From Candidatus Bathyarchaeota archaeon (GTDB taxonomy: Archaea > Thermoproteota > CALKCG01 > B24 > DRYS01): a stretch of DNA of 64,000 nucleotides. The notes below the pieces were generated by a model. The model ran no database searches, had not been told where the DNA came from, and saw nothing but the letters and a program-made list of their open reading frames with translations. Positions 62,658 to 64,000 of the stretch are shown piece after piece. Within the stretch, counting starts at the first letter, position 1; every line of letters starts with the position of its first letter. The stretch covers positions 1 through 64,000 of the forward strand of contig JAGTQC010000001.1 of the NCBI GenBank assembly GCA_018396535.1. The letters run 5' to 3'. Position numbers and translations under genes: made by a program.

Positions 62658-63658
62658 ATGGAGCGTTAAGAGGGAGTTCATATATAGGGAGACACCGTAT
62701 ACCGATGGAAGGTATGGGTGTAGACCTGATAGAAGACCTATCGATAAACTACTAGAGTATGGAGTGATACTACTCGATAAACCATCAGGCCCTACCAGTC
62801 ATGATGTAACAGCGCTTATCAGGAGGATAGTTGAAGCTAAGAAAGCTGGTCATGGCGGAACCCTAGAAGTCTAGATCTATAAGGGATCTAGACTGGGGAT
62901 ATCCAGCTGTTACAGGTGTTCTACCTATAACTCTGAATAATGCTGTTAAGATAGTTAGAGTTCTACTTAGCGGTGGTAAGGAGTATGTAGGCGTCATGAG
63001 GCTTCATGGAGATGTATCTAGGGATAAGATTAAATCATGCTTCGATATGTTCCAGGGAGAGATATATCAGAAGCCTCCTGTTAGATCATCTGTTAAGAGG
63101 AGGCTTAGAACTAGGCGTATATACTATCTGGAGCTTCTAGAGATCGATGGACGTGATGTACTGTTTCGTGTAGGCTGCGAGGCTGGGACGTATATAAGAA
63201 AGCTATGCTATGATATAGGCGAGATACTCGGCTGCGGTGCTCATATGAAGGAGCTTAGACGTACACGTGTTTCTACATTCACAGAGGATGAATGTGTACG
63301 TGTAGATGATATATTCGATGCTTACATGAGCTGGAAGGAGTCTGGGGATGAATCTATGCTTAGAAGGATTGTTAGACCTATGGAGGATGCTCTAACTATA
63401 CTACCTCAAGTTATCGTTAAGGATACGGCTGTCGAAGCTATATGTAATGGGGCAGATCTAGCGGTACCTGGTATAGTAGCATTCACAGGGGATATAAGAG
63501 AGGGGAGTCTTGTAGCTATACTAACGGTTAAAGGTGAGGGTGTAGCTTTAGGTTTAGCTCAGCTATCTGCGGAGAAGCTTCTAGAGAAGGAGAAGGGGAT
63601 AGCTGTTAAAACTGAGAGGGTTCTCATGCAGCCTGGTACCTATCCTAGGGTATGGTAA
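62641..63658 (+). CDS. cbf5: Cbf5/TruB-type tRNA and rRNA pseudouridine synthase, intron-split
   Basis: Catalytic subunit of H/ACA RNPs. Exon 1 encodes [20 protein letters not shown], then [15 protein letters not shown] (about 42-56) and GHGGTL plus one base. Removing 62867-62900 gives [13 protein letters not shown] with the catalytic aspartate. The C-terminal PUA domain includes [23 protein letters not shown] (about 265-287). Total about 327 residues. No ATG, GTG or TTG lies between the in-frame TAG (62635) and the conserved PPW segment. Start is set at TTA 62641 as a placeholder, 6 bases after a GGGGGGTG run. Confidence 0.9.
62867..62900 (+). other. cbf5 pre-mRNA intron (34 nt, BHB)
   Basis: Central helix CCCT/GGGG (62861-62864 with 62895-62898). 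Bulges are AG^A and AT^A. The 10-bp inner helix is AGTCTAGATC/GATCTAGACT. Cutting within the bulges joins G and AT into the GAT codon of the catalytic Asp. Introns in cbf5 are known in Crenarchaeota. Confidence 0.92.
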
Positions 63659-63659
63659 T

Positions 63660-64000
63660 CTACTCGTAGCGTAGAGCTTCTACAGGCTGGAGTTTAGCAG
63701 CTCTAAGAGCGGGTAGTAGACCACCTATAGCTCCGACAGAAAGGGATAATAGTATAGCGGATAGGATTAGATCGATCGATATCACGGGTGAGGCTGTGAA
63801 CGCTACACCTTCGATTATAGTTAGAGATCTATTAGTCAGTATATGAGCGCATATCATACCTGCTACCACACCTGCTAAGCCTCCTATGAAGCCTATTATG
63901 AGACTCTCAGAGAGTATTAGAAGCATAACCTGTCTATTTGTGAAGCCTACAGCTTTCATAACACCTATCTCCCTAGTCCTCTCCATAACAGATGTGAACA
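63660..64000 (-). CDS. FtsX/MacB-type ABC permease, C-terminal part
   Basis: Only the last about 113 residues are visible; the frame is open at the window end. FTSVMERTREIGVMKAVGFTNRQVMLLILSE then two helices with IIGFIGGLAGVVAGMICAHIL and a final GGLLPALRAAKLQPVEALRYE, the terminal signature of the family (export or efflux ABC permeases). Convergent with cbf5, separated by one base. Confidence 0.88.
   Translation of the reverse strand, partial: FTSVMERTREIGVMKAVGFTNRQVMLLILSESLIIGFIGGLAGVVAGMICAHILTNRSLTIIEGVAFTASPVISIDLILSAILLSLSVGAIGGLLPALRAAKLQPVEALRYE

Noticed and set aside
62621..62664. BHB-like hairpin as a normal intron of L14e or cbf5
   Set aside because: Splicing would remove the L14e stop and put it out of frame with cbf5, and the upstream cbf5-frame extension lacks a start codon. 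Reported only as a possible regulatory structure.

Overview
The window is a contiguous stretch of a thermophile-type archaeal chromosome, most likely from the TACK (Thermoproteota-like) branch. The evidence is a Gar1-TFB gene pair, KaiC-like ATPase genes, an archaeal S3-L29-Rnp1-S17-L14-L24-S4e-L5 ribosomal operon, archaeal FBP aldolase/phosphatase, many TATA/BRE promoters with very short or no leaders, GTG and TTG starts, heavy use of AGA/AGG and ATA codons, and bulge-helix-bulge (BHB) introns. Rank below superphylum cannot be set from the sequence alone.

Layout. 1-8.4 kb: inositol-phosphate synthase (cut by the window edge), GH4 glycosidase, TFB, Gar1, an RNA m5C methyltransferase, a formyl-THF cyclo-ligase-like protein, a lactate permease, UPF0179 and an FKBP isomerase. 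8.5-21 kb: GH2 glycosidase, acylphosphatase, CooC/MinD-like ATPase, NDP-sugar dehydrogenase-like protein, flippase, a C/D-box sRNA, Nudix hydrolase, SAH hydrolase, ThiL, small HSP, PAC2 protein, hydrogenase-maturation-type protease, tRNA-Leu(GAG), thioredoxin and a KaiC/HTH pair. 21-32 kb is an accessory block: broken amidohydrolase and sulfatase remnants bracket a complete peptide/sugar ABC transporter, followed by a very large membrane protein and AT-rich spacers. 32-51 kb returns to housekeeping: a two-intron tRNA-Gln(CTG), L35Ae, a CofE-like ligase, YchF, a beta-lactamase-fold hydrolase, SerB-like phosphatase, a DHH phosphoesterase, FBP aldolase/phosphatase, TIM, a large structured element, two nucleotidyltransferases, and a cluster resembling methanofuran/methanopterin biosynthesis (MfnE, MfnF, MfnD, HisA-like barrel, RimK-like ligase), then PurB and an HDAC-like hydrolase. 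51.5-63.7 kb is the ribosomal/SecY operon running S3 to Cbf5. The last 340 bases are the end of an FtsX/MacB-type permease.

The most interesting theme is RNA splicing. tRNA-Gln carries two introns with textbook BHB folds that must be spliced in order. cbf5 carries a 34-nt BHB intron, a class already known in Crenarchaeota. A DHH phosphoesterase gene carries a previously unremarked (to my knowledge) 22-nt BHB-like insertion. Both mRNA introns are phase 1 and interrupt an active-site aspartate codon. Without splicing, neither protein can be read from its natural start. Also notable are a roughly 310-nt structured element with a perfect 57-bp inverted repeat and a C/D sRNA whose guide matches the 5' end of archaeal 16S rRNA.
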